A stretch of DNA of 30,255 bases from IMG/VR virus record IMGVR_UViG_3300030090_005587, positions 1-30,255 of that record. One strand, 5' to 3'. The translations under genes and the position numbers were made by a program. The notes under the pieces are model-generated. The model was not told where the DNA came from. It saw only the letters and a list, made by a program, of their open reading frames with translations, and searched no databases. The number at the start of each line of letters is the position of its first letter. Within the stretch, counting starts at the first letter, position 1. Positions 24,130-30,255 of the stretch are shown piece after piece. Source of the DNA: a virus.

Positions 24130-24157
24130 CTTATAGTACAGCGCATACAAAAACAAG
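24130..24157 (-). promoter_or_regulatory. Candidate leftward promoter of the minus-strand island
   Basis: On the minus strand, TATAAG (complement of 24130-24135) matches five of six bases of the -10 consensus. CTTGTT (complement of 24152-24157) lies 16 bases upstream as a weak -35. Transcription would start about 25 bases before the first gene of the island. Immediately downstream is a tandem ATATGGGA repeat (24113-24128 on the plus strand). Confidence 0.45.
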
Positions 24158-24203
24158 GGGTTTTTGATTAAATCGCGTATATACATAGTACTTTTTCGGG
24201 AAA

Positions 24204-24240
24204 AAATATTTTTTTAAAAAAAGTTTTTTTCAAAATGGTG
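24204..24240. other. A/T tract beside the repeat array
   Basis: The stretch is made of homopolymer runs of A and T, including AAAAAAA-G-TTTTTTT and AAAAAATATTTTTTT arrangements. Such tracts are easily unwound and are typical next to iterons at replication origins. They could equally act as a bend or an UP element for a promoter. Confidence 0.5.
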
Positions 24241-24328
24241 TCGATAGTGTCGATAGTGTAACCTTCCCTTTGAAAACGGGCGTTTCAAGGGTTACACCAG
24301 GGTTACACCACTCAATAATGGTGTAACC
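24241..24328. repeat. Repeat array with four GTGTAACC octamers: candidate origin or operator
   Basis: TCGATAGTG is repeated in tandem at 24241-24249 and 24250-24258. GTGTAACC occurs at 24256-24263 and 24321-24328, and its complement GGTTACAC at 24290-24297 and 24301-24308. GGGTTACACCA is a perfect tandem 11-mer (24289-24299, 24300-24310). The two right-hand copies form a perfect 10-bp dyad (24301-24328, eight-base spacer). Between the first and second copies, CCCTT-T-GAAA (24266-24275) pairs with TTTCAAGGG (24283-24291). The order +,-,-,+ beside an A/T tract, between divergent transcription units, is what one expects of an initiator or repressor binding region. Confidence 0.7.
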
Positions 24329-24330
24329 TT

Positions 24331-24359
24331 CTGGCAAAAAACGCACGAGTGCATATAAG
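24331..24359 (+). promoter_or_regulatory. Candidate rightward promoter for the terminase small subunit region
   Basis: CTGGCA (24331-24336, four of six bases of the -35 consensus) and TATAAG (24354-24359, five of six of the -10) are 17 bases apart. The -35 begins three bases after the last GTGTAACC copy, so a protein bound to the array would affect this promoter. The leader to the ATG at 24442 is about 75 bases and A/T-rich, with no clear ribosome binding site. Confidence 0.5.
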
Positions 24360-24441
24360 GGCTGAAATTTTTTATTTTGTAAGAAATTATTTTCTTCTGA
24401 AAAGTTGTATAGAGAAACGCTGTTTAATAGAATCCTCAGAC

Positions 24442-24981
24442 ATGGCAGAAGCAGTCAAGACCGAAACCCGGGGCAGGCCCCCAATCTCAGAGAACACAAG
24501 GCTCACCGGCAAGCAGTTGAAGTTTGTTGAACTGTATTGCACCCGAGAAGGAACTGAGACCCTCCAAAACCTTGCAATCGAAGCAGGGTTTAGTAAATCG
24601 GGTGCTCATACGAGGGCGTATGAGATGCTGAACCCGAAGAAAAGCCCTCATATATGCAAAGCAGTCCGGGAGCGCAAGGCCGAACTCAACGAGAAGTATG
24701 CTGTTACCTACGGGCAGCATTTAGCTGATCTTGGCAAGATCCGAGACGCAGCCTACGCCAACCAAAACTATGCCGGGGCCGTTGCTGCTGAAAAGGCTAG
24801 AGGGCAAGCTGCCGGGTTGTATGTTAGTAAGTCAGAAATAAGGCACGGTAGCATCGACCAAATGTCGAAAGAAGAAGTCAAAAAAGCACTGGATGATTTG
24901 AAACGACAACTGGGTGAAAGGGTAATCGAACATGAACCAGACGGAGTCGAGCTTTTGGAAGAGGCTGAAAAAAAGACTTGA
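24442..24981 (+). CDS. terS: Terminase small subunit
   Basis: A 179-residue protein with the layout of the Terminase_2-type small subunit. A basic N-terminus (TRGRPPISENTRLTGKQLKF) leads into the helix-turn-helix region (about 22-60: LTGKQLKFVELYCTREGTET, IEAGFSKSGAHTRAYEML). A charged oligomerisation part follows, with a coiled-coil-like end (MSKEEVKKALDDLKRQLGER). It would recognise the packaging site and load the large subunit. An in-frame upstream start exists at 24349 but would translate the A/T-rich leader, so the ATG before MAEAVK is preferred. Notably, the large subunit is 4.2 kb away rather than adjacent. A nuclease gene overlaps its end by 50 bases. Confidence 0.85.
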   Translation: MAEAVKTETRGRPPISENTRLTGKQLKFVELYCTREGTETLQNLAIEAGFSKSGAHTRAYEMLNPKKSPHICKAVRERKAELNEKYAVTYGQHLADLGKIRDAAYANQNYAGAVAAEKARGQAAGLYVSKSEIRHGSIDQMSKEEVKKALDDLKRQLGERVIEHEPDGVELLEEAEKKT

Positions 24982-25384
24982 ATCGAGTTACGAACAACCA
25001 GTAGTCACTCGAGTTGAAAATAGTTCGACCCCTGGAATACCCGACGTTATTCTTTGCGATTCGAAAAAAAACATACACCTGATTGAACTCAAAGTTACGA
25101 AGGGCAATAAGGTAAACATCAGCCCGCACCAGGTCTCATTTGCAACACGACACCATAGTGCTCGAGTCTGGATGCTGATCGAAAAACAAAGCACTGATCA
25201 GAACCAGTGTTATTTGTACCGGTCAAATAGTGTGATGAAGTTGGCTGAATTAGGCATCAAGGAAGTACAACCGGATCTTATTTTTGATTTGGCCCAGGAC
25301 GCTGAAACATTTCTTTGTTGGCTAAAAAATTCAAAAAAGCTTGACACGTTGCACGAGCGTAGTGTTAAGACTGCACAATGCTAG
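24932..25384 (+). CDS. VRR-NUC / PD-(D/E)XK-like nuclease
   Basis: A 150-residue protein with a nuclease core of the PD-(D/E)XK superfamily: E29, then GIPD (35-38, D38), a beta strand, IELK (51-54, E52 and K54), and Q67 after a loop. The spacing fits VRR-NUC or Holliday-junction-resolvase-like enzymes, which act on branched or damaged DNA. The start overlaps terS by 50 bases and has AAGGG about nine bases upstream. Standing beside terS, it may resolve branched DNA before packaging, though a role in host DNA degradation or defence is also possible. The C-terminal 40 residues are unassigned. Confidence 0.75.
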   Translation: MNQTESSFWKRLKKRLESSYEQPVVTRVENSSTPGIPDVILCDSKKNIHLIELKVTKGNKVNISPHQVSFATRHHSARVWMLIEKQSTDQNQCYLYRSNSVMKLAELGIKEVQPDLIFDLAQDAETFLCWLKNSKKLDTLHERSVKTAQC

Positions 25385-25629
25385 TCATATTTGAAAGACT
25401 CAAAGAAAAACGCCAGCTTGCTGAACTGCATGAAAAACTTCTGGCCGACCGCCTCGAACGGGAGCAGGCCGACCGGGACGCACTGAAAAGCATCAAAGAA
25501 AAAAACAATCGGATATCTGATTATTTGATTAGACAAAAGCGTATTAATATGGGATTGTTCGCAGACACTAACAACAACGGTGCGAACAATGAAACGACGA
25601 CCCAAGACACTTTTAAACCGAAACCCTGA
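25378..25629 (+). CDS. Hypothetical coiled-coil protein
   Basis: An 83-residue protein of unknown function. Residues 1-55 are a charged coiled coil (FERLKEKRQLAELHEKLLAD, LEREQADRDALKSIKEKNN), followed by a polar Asn/Thr-rich tail (NNNGANNETTTQD). It overlaps the nuclease gene by seven bases and the next gene by about 40. No good ribosome binding site is visible, so expression may depend on coupling. Confidence 0.5.
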   Translation: MLVIFERLKEKRQLAELHEKLLADRLEREQADRDALKSIKEKNNRISDYLIRQKRINMGLFADTNNNGANNETTTQDTFKPKP

Positions 25630-26323
25630 CGCTAATACCAAGATCGCGAAAACTCAAAAAGGATTTAATCCTTTTGACAAGCCTATCTTTATGGCTCATC
25701 TCAACTTATTTCCCGACCCTATCACCTGCCCAAGTAGTAAGGCAGCAAAATGTCTTGATCCGTGCTTGAATCTGGCCGGTCGAGGAAAATTTAGTAACGT
25801 CCAGGCAGCACGAAAAGCGAAAACCGAATTCTGGCATGAAGACCCGGATGGCTTTTTAGAATTACTCGACCACGAGATTACGCTGCATGAAGCAGCCCGA
25901 GCGAAGAAAGGACAACAAAGCGTTATTAGATTGAATGTGACTAGCGACATTGCTTGGGAAGATCACGGGATCATACAGAATCACCCCGACACTTTTTTTT
26001 ATGACTATAGCAAAAGAGCAAAACGGATCGATAAGACCCCAGAAAACTACAAGCTTATGTTCTCGTACAGTGGCGAACCAAAATACCAAAAACAAGTGGC
26101 AATCGCCAAAAAGACGGATGCACCTATTGCGGTCGTGTTCCGGCACAAACTACCCGACTACTTCGACAAGCTTGACCGACCCGTGATTGATGGAGATCAA
26201 ACCGACCTGGCAAACGCTTTCTCTGGTCCGGTGGTGGTGGGTCTCCTGGCAAAAGGACCAGCTAAAACCGACCGATCTAATTTTGTTCAAGATGTTGACC
26301 GCATCCCGGTAACTATGGGATGA
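25589..26323 (+). CDS. gp88-like conserved phage protein
   Basis: A 244-residue protein resembling the mycobacteriophage gp88 type family, a widespread phage family of unknown function. Visible marks are TCPSSKAAKCLDPCL (46-60; C47, C55, C59), RLNVTSDI (114-121), FYDYSKR (137-143), IAVVFRHKLP, a DGDQTD acidic motif (201-206) and GLLAKG (218-223). The three cysteines could bind a metal. The chosen start is the ATG; a GTG three codons upstream is possible. The gene overlaps the coiled-coil gene upstream, and no clear ribosome binding site is seen. The family assignment rests on remembered motif order; enzymatic function is not known. Confidence 0.6.
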   Translation: MKRRPKTLLNRNPDANTKIAKTQKGFNPFDKPIFMAHLNLFPDPITCPSSKAAKCLDPCLNLAGRGKFSNVQAARKAKTEFWHEDPDGFLELLDHEITLHEAARAKKGQQSVIRLNVTSDIAWEDHGIIQNHPDTFFYDYSKRAKRIDKTPENYKLMFSYSGEPKYQKQVAIAKKTDAPIAVVFRHKLPDYFDKLDRPVIDGDQTDLANAFSGPVVVGLLAKGPAKTDRSNFVQDVDRIPVTMG

Positions 26324-26353
26324 TTCCCAATTCTTAAACAGGAGTAACAAAAA

Positions 26354-26809
26354 ATGACCGCAGAACTTTATAAATCCCAACTACACGAAGCCGGAATGGC
26401 CGGTACTAGAGCCGTGGCAATTACTGAGGCCATCAGCGAATTGCATAAAGCATTCGCAGCTTGCGACGTGACGAACCGTAACATTGTCCGAGATCTATTC
26501 GGGAATTTGACCGTTGATCAAATGATAACGGACTTTGCCAAAACAGAAGACCTTGCCAAAGATATCTTTGACCAAGACCGCGAACCCCTCGAGGATCGCG
26601 TTTACATGATGGTCAAAGAGCGCGTCGAAGAAAACATTCACGGCCTCGTTAAAGATAGCTTGAACGAGCGTTTAGACGGGGTTGATTGGTCCGAGTATGT
26701 TGATGATTATATTAGATCGAAAATTGACACGATGATCGAAGACCCCGTAGGCGACGAAGTCAGAAAAATACTAGACGACGTAACTATTGAAGCCACTTTA
26801 CACTGGTAA
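26354..26809 (+). CDS. Hypothetical acidic helical protein
   Basis: A 151-residue protein, not recognised. It is acidic and mostly helical (FAACDVTNRNIVRDLFGNLT, LEDRVYMMVKERVEENIHGL, DWSEYVDDYIRSKIDTMIED). No motif, signal or membrane segment. AGGAG stands about 11 bases before the ATG. A canonical terminator follows 21 bases after its stop, so it ends a transcription unit. Confidence 0.6.
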   Translation: MTAELYKSQLHEAGMAGTRAVAITEAISELHKAFAACDVTNRNIVRDLFGNLTVDQMITDFAKTEDLAKDIFDQDREPLEDRVYMMVKERVEENIHGLVKDSLNERLDGVDWSEYVDDYIRSKIDTMIEDPVGDEVRKILDDVTIEATLHW

Positions 26810-26830
26810 ACGACCCGGCCTTAGAAAAAG

Positions 26831-26856
26831 CCCCGGTATGATCCGGGGTTTTTTTT
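26831..26856 (+). terminator. Rho-independent terminator 1
   Basis: CCCCGG (26831-26836), loop TATGAT, CCGGGG (26843-26848), then eight T. A run of A before the stem could also give a weaker signal on the other strand. This is the first of three nearly identical terminators in this region. Confidence 0.9.
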
Positions 26857-26909
26857 GGCCTGTTTATATGCGAACATTCTCATACATCTTAAAAAGGAGA
26901 AAACAAAAG

Positions 26910-27146
26910 ATGAGATCTATTAACGAAATTGCCAGAGATATCGAACGAGATTGGCAAGAAAAAGTAAACTTTGGTGCCCGTCCCTATCTCGAGGCCATGC
27001 ACAGTCTGAACAGTGTAAACGATTATTTCGGACACGATTCTGCATCGAGTGTAATCCGTTATTTCTTGAGTAATGCTACCACGTGGCGAGGACCGAAAGC
27101 GCGAGAGATCAAATTAGAATTAAAGGAGATCCTCAAAAATGCATAA
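26910..27146 (+). CDS. Conserved small phage protein of unknown function
   Basis: A 78-residue protein starting at the ATG 11 bases after AAGGAG; a longer in-frame version would run through the terminator and is rejected. It contains SINEIARDIERDW, FGARPYLEAMHSL and VIRYFLSNATTWRGPKAREI, a pattern I recall from small phage proteins with no assigned role. Its end overlaps the next start by eight bases (ATGCATAA), so it is coupled to the methyltransferase-like gene. Confidence 0.65.
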   Translation: MRSINEIARDIERDWQEKVNFGARPYLEAMHSLNSVNDYFGHDSASSVIRYFLSNATTWRGPKAREIKLELKEILKNA

Positions 27147-27843
27147 GATATTGATAGGCTGTGAATCGTCCGGGACCGTCCGAGACGCTTTCCAAGAGCG
27201 GGGATTTGACGCTTGGAGCTGCGACATAAAACCAAGCGAGACCCCAACCAATAGCCATTTGCAAATGGACGTGCGTCAGGCCTTGCGCGAACAAAAGTGG
27301 GATATGCTCTTAGTCTGTCACCCACCTTGCACTATGCTTTGTAATAGTGGCGTTCGATGGCTCCGCACCCCGCCACCCGGCCAAACATTAGCGGATCGTT
27401 GGCAAGAACTCGAAGACGGAGCGCGATTGTTCCGCGATTTGATGGACGCAGACATACCCGCAATTGCTGTCGAGAATCCCGTTATGCATAAACACGCAAA
27501 AAAGCTCATTTGGGGATCCGACTATGAACGAGCCTGTAAAAATGACGGAACGTTTATTCGTACATCTCAACACCCGTACCAGTTTGCGGAAAGTGTAGAC
27601 AGCCCGGACAACCAAAAAAAACTGACGCACTTTTGGATCAAAAACTTGCCGCCATTGATCCCGACCGGATCGCTCACAAAAGAGACCGCCCGGGACGATA
27701 TTCACAAAGCCCCACCCGGACCGGATCGCTCGACCTATCGAAGCCGGTTCCACGTGGGCATGGCAAAAGCGATGAGTGCCCAATGGGGAGATTACATACT
27801 CAAAAACGTCCGCCCCTGGTCAAAACAACTTAGCTTGATTTAA
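27139..27843 (+). CDS. Cytosine-methyltransferase-like (SAM-dependent fold) protein
   Basis: A 234-residue protein. The N-terminus KILIGCESSGTVRDAF (3-18) is like motif I of the SAM fold, followed by AWSCDIKPS. HPPCTMLCNSGVRWL (61-75) is the PC catalytic motif (C64) of C5-type enzymes, and VENPVMH (111-117) is like motif VI (ENV). It is shorter than full DNA cytosine methyltransferases (about 300 or more residues) and lacks a visible target-recognition domain, so substrate is uncertain. Phages use such enzymes to hide DNA from restriction. AGGAG lies 10 bases before the ATG. The gene is followed by terminator 2. Confidence 0.65.
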   Translation: MHKILIGCESSGTVRDAFQERGFDAWSCDIKPSETPTNSHLQMDVRQALREQKWDMLLVCHPPCTMLCNSGVRWLRTPPPGQTLADRWQELEDGARLFRDLMDADIPAIAVENPVMHKHAKKLIWGSDYERACKNDGTFIRTSQHPYQFAESVDSPDNQKKLTHFWIKNLPPLIPTGSLTKETARDDIHKAPPGPDRSTYRSRFHVGMAKAMSAQWGDYILKNVRPWSKQLSLI

Positions 27844-27861
27844 CCCTCCCTGGTCAAAATG

Positions 27862-27888
27862 CCCCGGACTCGATCCGGGGTTTTTTTT
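27862..27888 (+). terminator. Rho-independent terminator 2
   Basis: CCCCGGA (27862-27868), loop CTCGA, TCCGGGG (27874-27880), then eight T. The final T bases continue into TTGACT (27887-27892), a five-of-six match to a -35 hexamer, suggesting that a promoter starts at the end of this terminator. Confidence 0.9.
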
Positions 27889-27942
27889 GACTTCCAAAAA
27901 GCTTATCCTATTGGAACGTCGAGAGATCGGCGCGAACCAATA
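27887..27942 (+). promoter_or_regulatory. Leader with promoter-like element and dyads
   Basis: TTGACT (27887-27892) and TATTGG (27909-27914, weak) are 16 bases apart. TTCCAA/TTGGAA (27892-27897 and 27911-27916) and TATTGG/CCAATA (27909-27914 and 27937-27942) are overlapping inverted repeats. The sequence GAGATCGGCGCGAACC here recurs in similar form upstream of terL. A promoter or operator for the next gene is inferred. Confidence 0.35.
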
Positions 27943-27961
27943 ACAATGAAAAGGTAAAAAT

Positions 27962-28528
27962 ATGACAGATAAAAAAATGATCGGCGAACCCGTCCAACCC
28001 GGTGAGATCCCATTTTTGGACGAGGGATTGTCACTTCTCACAAAGAAATACCCGCCCGAGCCGGAAATCATCCAACTGGCTTTATCCGACGTTGTACTCG
28101 ATAAAAAGTACAACCCGTTAGGGGCTCCTGAGTACCAGTGGACAGCTCGAGAAAACTTGCGCGAAGCTTGCGGATTCATCCCCGAGTTTTTCGCAATGGC
28201 ACTCGGTGCCACGGTGATGGATGAACACGGAGACCCAAAAGAGACATCACCAACAATCGAACAACTGGCGGAAGCTTTCGACCGCGAACACAACCAATTT
28301 TCTGGATCTTGGACATTTTCCAAGCACCGGGAGATTTGGTCACAAGGAAAAATAGAAAACACGATTTATAAATCGGGAGATGGTGATCCGGATTTGTGGC
28401 CGATCCTGCAAGCATGGCCCCGGGACGTTGTTCTATATGGCAATAAATCTTTACTCGTGTATGAACACGCGATTTGCGCGATCATAAACCCGGACCGGGA
28501 CGAATACATCGTCGGCCATTGCGACTAA
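27962..28528 (+). CDS. Hypothetical protein of the terminase-region island
   Basis: A 188-residue protein, not recognised. It has AAAGG about seven bases before its ATG. It starts MTDKKMIGEPVQPGEIPFLD and contains REACGFIPEFFAMALGATVM (a helix) and later WPRDVVLYGNKSLLVYEHAI, which looks like a beta-rich end. No known motif or membrane segment. It lies 74 bases after terminator 2 and 14 bases before the next gene, with which it shares terminator 3. Confidence 0.6.
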   Translation: MTDKKMIGEPVQPGEIPFLDEGLSLLTKKYPPEPEIIQLALSDVVLDKKYNPLGAPEYQWTARENLREACGFIPEFFAMALGATVMDEHGDPKETSPTIEQLAEAFDREHNQFSGSWTFSKHREIWSQGKIENTIYKSGDGDPDLWPILQAWPRDVVLYGNKSLLVYEHAICAIINPDRDEYIVGHCD

Positions 28529-28542
28529 GTCGGGGGCATCGA

Positions 28543-28779
28543 ATGAAAACACTTATTCACCGGGACGATCCCAGAATCGAACGACGAATCGAGGAAATAC
28601 GATCATTACTCAATCGTAATGATTTCAATCCAAGACAACGCCAACAGGCACGACTCGAGCTTGGCAGGTTTTCGGATTGTCTTTTGAAGATCACTCCGAA
28701 ATACGACGGATTCAATTCTGACTATCGCCACTTGCAGACTGTAAAACGGTTAGACCGTCTCTATCGGTCCATTGAGTAG
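28543..28779 (+). CDS. Hypothetical small basic protein
   Basis: A 78-residue Arg-rich protein: RDDPRIERRIEEIRSLLNR, FNPRQRQQARLELGRF, HLQTVKRLDRLYRSIE. It is helical and basic, so nucleic-acid contact is possible but not shown. The ATG has a G-rich stretch (GGGGG) about six bases upstream; an in-frame longer version would lie within the previous gene and is rejected. Terminator 3 follows 19 bases after its stop. Confidence 0.55.
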   Translation: MKTLIHRDDPRIERRIEEIRSLLNRNDFNPRQRQQARLELGRFSDCLLKITPKYDGFNSDYRHLQTVKRLDRLYRSIE

Positions 28780-28798
28780 GCGATCAACTCGAGAAAGA

Positions 28799-28824
28799 CC
28801 CCGGCCAGCTCCGGGGTTTTTTTT
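28799..28824 (+). terminator. Rho-independent terminator 3
   Basis: CCCCGG (28799-28804), loop CCAGCT, CCGGGG (28811-28816), then eight T. Stem and tail are the same as in terminator 1; only the loop differs. Confidence 0.9.
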
Positions 28825-29213
28825 GCTCACCGTTTAATCAGTGAAACTTGCCGGGCCCCGGTGCCCGGTCCACCCGCCAAAAATTTTTGGGATCGGTCCG
28901 AGATCCCCGCGAACCGAACCGCGAACCGAAAACCGCGCCCCCTGGCACACGATCCGCGATCCAAAAACCCCGCGTCCTGGTCAAAGTGATATCACTGTGC
29001 GACGTGGTCCCCGGTCCGGGTCCCCCGGGCAATCGAGGCTAGCCGGACGGCCGCGACTCGAGATCCGCGAACCGGGATCGGCGCAGAATGGCCCGGCCCG
29101 GCGCACCTGTACCGGTGCAACTTTTCCGCAAACAATTACCAAAAAAATAAGAATGGCTTTCACTGGCAAAAAAACCTGCTATTCTGCCCCCAGATCCGTG
29201 GTCTGGGACCCCT
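28825..29213. other. GC-rich, palindrome-rich non-coding block before terL
   Basis: No credible gene. From about 28850 to 29120 the sequence is much more GC-rich than its surroundings and holds perfect palindromes CCAAAAATTTTTGG (28877-28890) and AGTGATATCACT (28985-28996). It also has a tandem 12-mer CGCGAACCGAA(C/A) (28908-28931), the hairpin GCACC/GGTGC (about 29103-29118), and six GATC sites in about 200 bases. The final 90 bases are A/T-richer and include a weak promoter-like TATTCT (29180-29185). Candidates are a packaging (pac/cos) site, a structured leader or a regulatory site. Confidence 0.45.
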
Positions 29214-30255
29214 ATGAATCTAGCCTTGGACACTGCCGAAGAGACCCAAAAACTCCGCTTAGAACTGCGTCTAAAGCAGTTGGAGAAGGTTGAAGCTTGT
29301 CACCAAGAATTTTTACCATTTGTCCGTAGCATGTGGCCTGGGTTCATTGCAGGCCGTCACCACCACATCATTGCCGAGAAGCTTGAACAGATTGCCAACG
29401 GCAAGTTGAAGCGTTTGATTATCAACATGCCCCCGCGACACACAAAATCTGAGTTCGCGTCATATTTGTTTCCTGCATGGATGATCGGTCGCAAGCCAGA
29501 CATGAAGATCATTCAAGCCACGCACACGACTGAGTTGGCTGTGAACTTTGGTCGTAAGGTCAAAAACCTTTTGGAGACGGACGAGTATCAGGAGATCTTT
29601 GAAAATACGCAGTTGTCACAGGACAGCAAGGCATCTGGCCGGTGGGATACTAAATCTGGTGGTATGTATTACGCCGTGGGCGTTGGTTCGAACTTGGCAG
29701 GACGTGGTGGTGATCTGATTATTATTGACGATCCGCATTCGGAGCAGACTGCAATGTCCGCGAGTGGGTTTGAGAATGCTTGGGAATGGTATACGGCGGG
29801 TCCTCGTCAGCGATTGCAGCCTGGTGGCGCGATAGTTCTGGTACAAACCAGGTGGTCCGAGAAGGACATGACAGGAAACCTGATCCGTCAAATGGCTAGG
29901 GACCCCCACGCAGATCAGTGGGAGGTTGTCGAACTACCTGCCATATTACCGAGTGGCGAACCAACGTGGCCCGAGTTTTGGAAACGTGAGGAGTTGGAAA
30001 GTGTAAAAGCTTCTATACCCCCGTATCAGTGGAATGCCCAGTATCAGCAGGCTCCGACATCTGAAAGTCTGGCGATTCTGAAACGCGAGTGGTGGAAGAT
30101 ATGGGAAGGTGCGAATGTCCCGAATCTTCAGTATGTGATACAGAGCTACGATACGGCGTTCTCGAAACGCGAAACGGCGGACTATAGTGCGATTACGACG
30201 TGGGGTGTTTTTTACCCGGAGGAGGCTGGCGGACCGGCGGCTCTGATACTACTGG
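29214..30255 (+). CDS. terL: Terminase large subunit (partial, 3' end beyond window)
   Basis: The first 347 residues of the packaging motor; the frame is open to the right edge. The ATPase domain has the phage-type Walker A MPPRHTKS (72-79), Walker B LIIIDDPHSE (168-177) and the coupling motif QTRW (211-214). The C-terminal nuclease domain begins at about 310 with QSYDTAFSKRETADYS, whose D313 is the probable first metal ligand. The ATG is followed by a charged coiled-coil-like segment (residues 10-28). There is no strong ribosome binding site; GGGACCCCT precedes the ATG. The gene is separated from terS by 4.2 kb. Portal and capsid genes are expected after the window. Confidence 0.95.
   Translation, partial: MNLALDTAEETQKLRLELRLKQLEKVEACHQEFLPFVRSMWPGFIAGRHHHIIAEKLEQIANGKLKRLIINMPPRHTKSEFASYLFPAWMIGRKPDMKIIQATHTTELAVNFGRKVKNLLETDEYQEIFENTQLSQDSKASGRWDTKSGGMYYAVGVGSNLAGRGGDLIIIDDPHSEQTAMSASGFENAWEWYTAGPRQRLQPGGAIVLVQTRWSEKDMTGNLIRQMARDPHADQWEVVELPAILPSGEPTWPEFWKREELESVKASIPPYQWNAQYQQAPTSESLAILKREWWKIWEGANVPNLQYVIQSYDTAFSKRETADYSAITTWGVFYPEEAGGPAALILL

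Noticed and set aside
23895-24167. Plus-strand frame opposite the first genes of the minus-strand island
   Set aside because: Two coupled minus-strand genes with TAATG overlaps explain the sequence better; the plus frame has no ribosome binding site and runs through the leftward promoter.
24349-24441. N-terminal extension of the terminase small subunit
   Set aside because: The extra 31 residues would come from the A/T-rich leader and overlap the candidate -10 element; the family motif starts after the later ATG.
29164-29180. Sigma-54-like TGGC...TGCT element before terL
   Set aside because: The GG and GC pairs are 11 bases apart instead of 10 and the rest of the consensus is poor.
28841-29293. 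Open frames on both strands through the GC-rich block before terL
   Set aside because: They are Pro/Arg/Gly-rich translations of G/C repeats, lack ribosome binding sites and overlap terL; they look like composition artefacts.
1-30255. tRNA genes, integrase and attachment sites
   Set aside because: No cloverleaf-like sequence was noticed and no tyrosine or serine recombinase motif was found in the products read; attachment sites cannot be judged without an integrase.

Overview
The window reads as the greater part of the genome of a tailed bacteriophage, most likely from a marine metagenome. The reasons are its gene content (M15-type endolysin, large virion proteins, SNF2 and UvrD-like helicases, an archaeo-eukaryotic type primase, a family A DNA polymerase, small and large terminase subunits), very tight gene packing with many TGATG, TAATG and GTGA start/stop overlaps, and moderate GC content. 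The virion genes resemble those of uncultured marine phages thought to infect marine Proteobacteria; that host guess rests on recalled family resemblance, not on a search. No integrase, phage RNA polymerase, tRNA or CRISPR array was seen. Portal, protease and capsid genes are absent; if gene order is standard they lie beyond the right edge, after the terminase large subunit, and the genome joins back to the holin/endolysin end at the left.

Layout. (1) 1-12318, plus strand: the tail of a holin-like gene, an M15 endolysin, then six virion genes of 109 to 1319 codons, nearly all overlapping or touching. Several carry glycine-rich membrane-active-looking segments and probably form the neck, tail hub and ejected internal proteins. 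(2) 12315-20673: an SNF2 helicase on the minus strand, then from a divergent control region a plus-strand replication operon: a conserved coiled-coil protein, a putative ssDNA-binding protein, primase, SF1 helicase, DUF3310 protein, DNA polymerase A (Leu in the motif B lifestyle-linked position) and a ribbon-helix-helix regulator. (3) 20674-21178: a hairpin-rich non-coding stretch, a small lipoprotein gene and a hairpin between convergent genes. (4) 21179-24097, minus strand: eight small genes of unknown function with strong GAGGAG/AAGGAG ribosome binding sites, including two 57-codon genes. (5) 24098-24441: a non-coding control region with an A/T tract, tandem repeats and four copies of the octamer GTGTAACC in two inverted pairs, flanked by candidate divergent promoters; it is a candidate replication origin or repressor operator. 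(6) 24442-28824, plus strand: terminase small subunit, a VRR-NUC/PD-(D/E)XK-like nuclease, a coiled-coil protein, a gp88-like protein and a series of small genes including a cytosine-methyltransferase-like protein. Three almost identical Rho-independent terminators cut the second half of this stretch into short transcription units. (7) 28825-29213: a GC-rich, palindrome-rich non-coding block, then the terminase large subunit, which runs off the right edge.

How it fits together. The primase, putative SSB, SF1 and SNF2 helicases and PolA would form a phage replication module without a visible DnaB-type helicase. The terminase pair would package the product, and the left-hand proteins form the particle and lyse the cell. 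The minus-strand island and the genes between the two terminase subunits are the accessory parts and the least understood.
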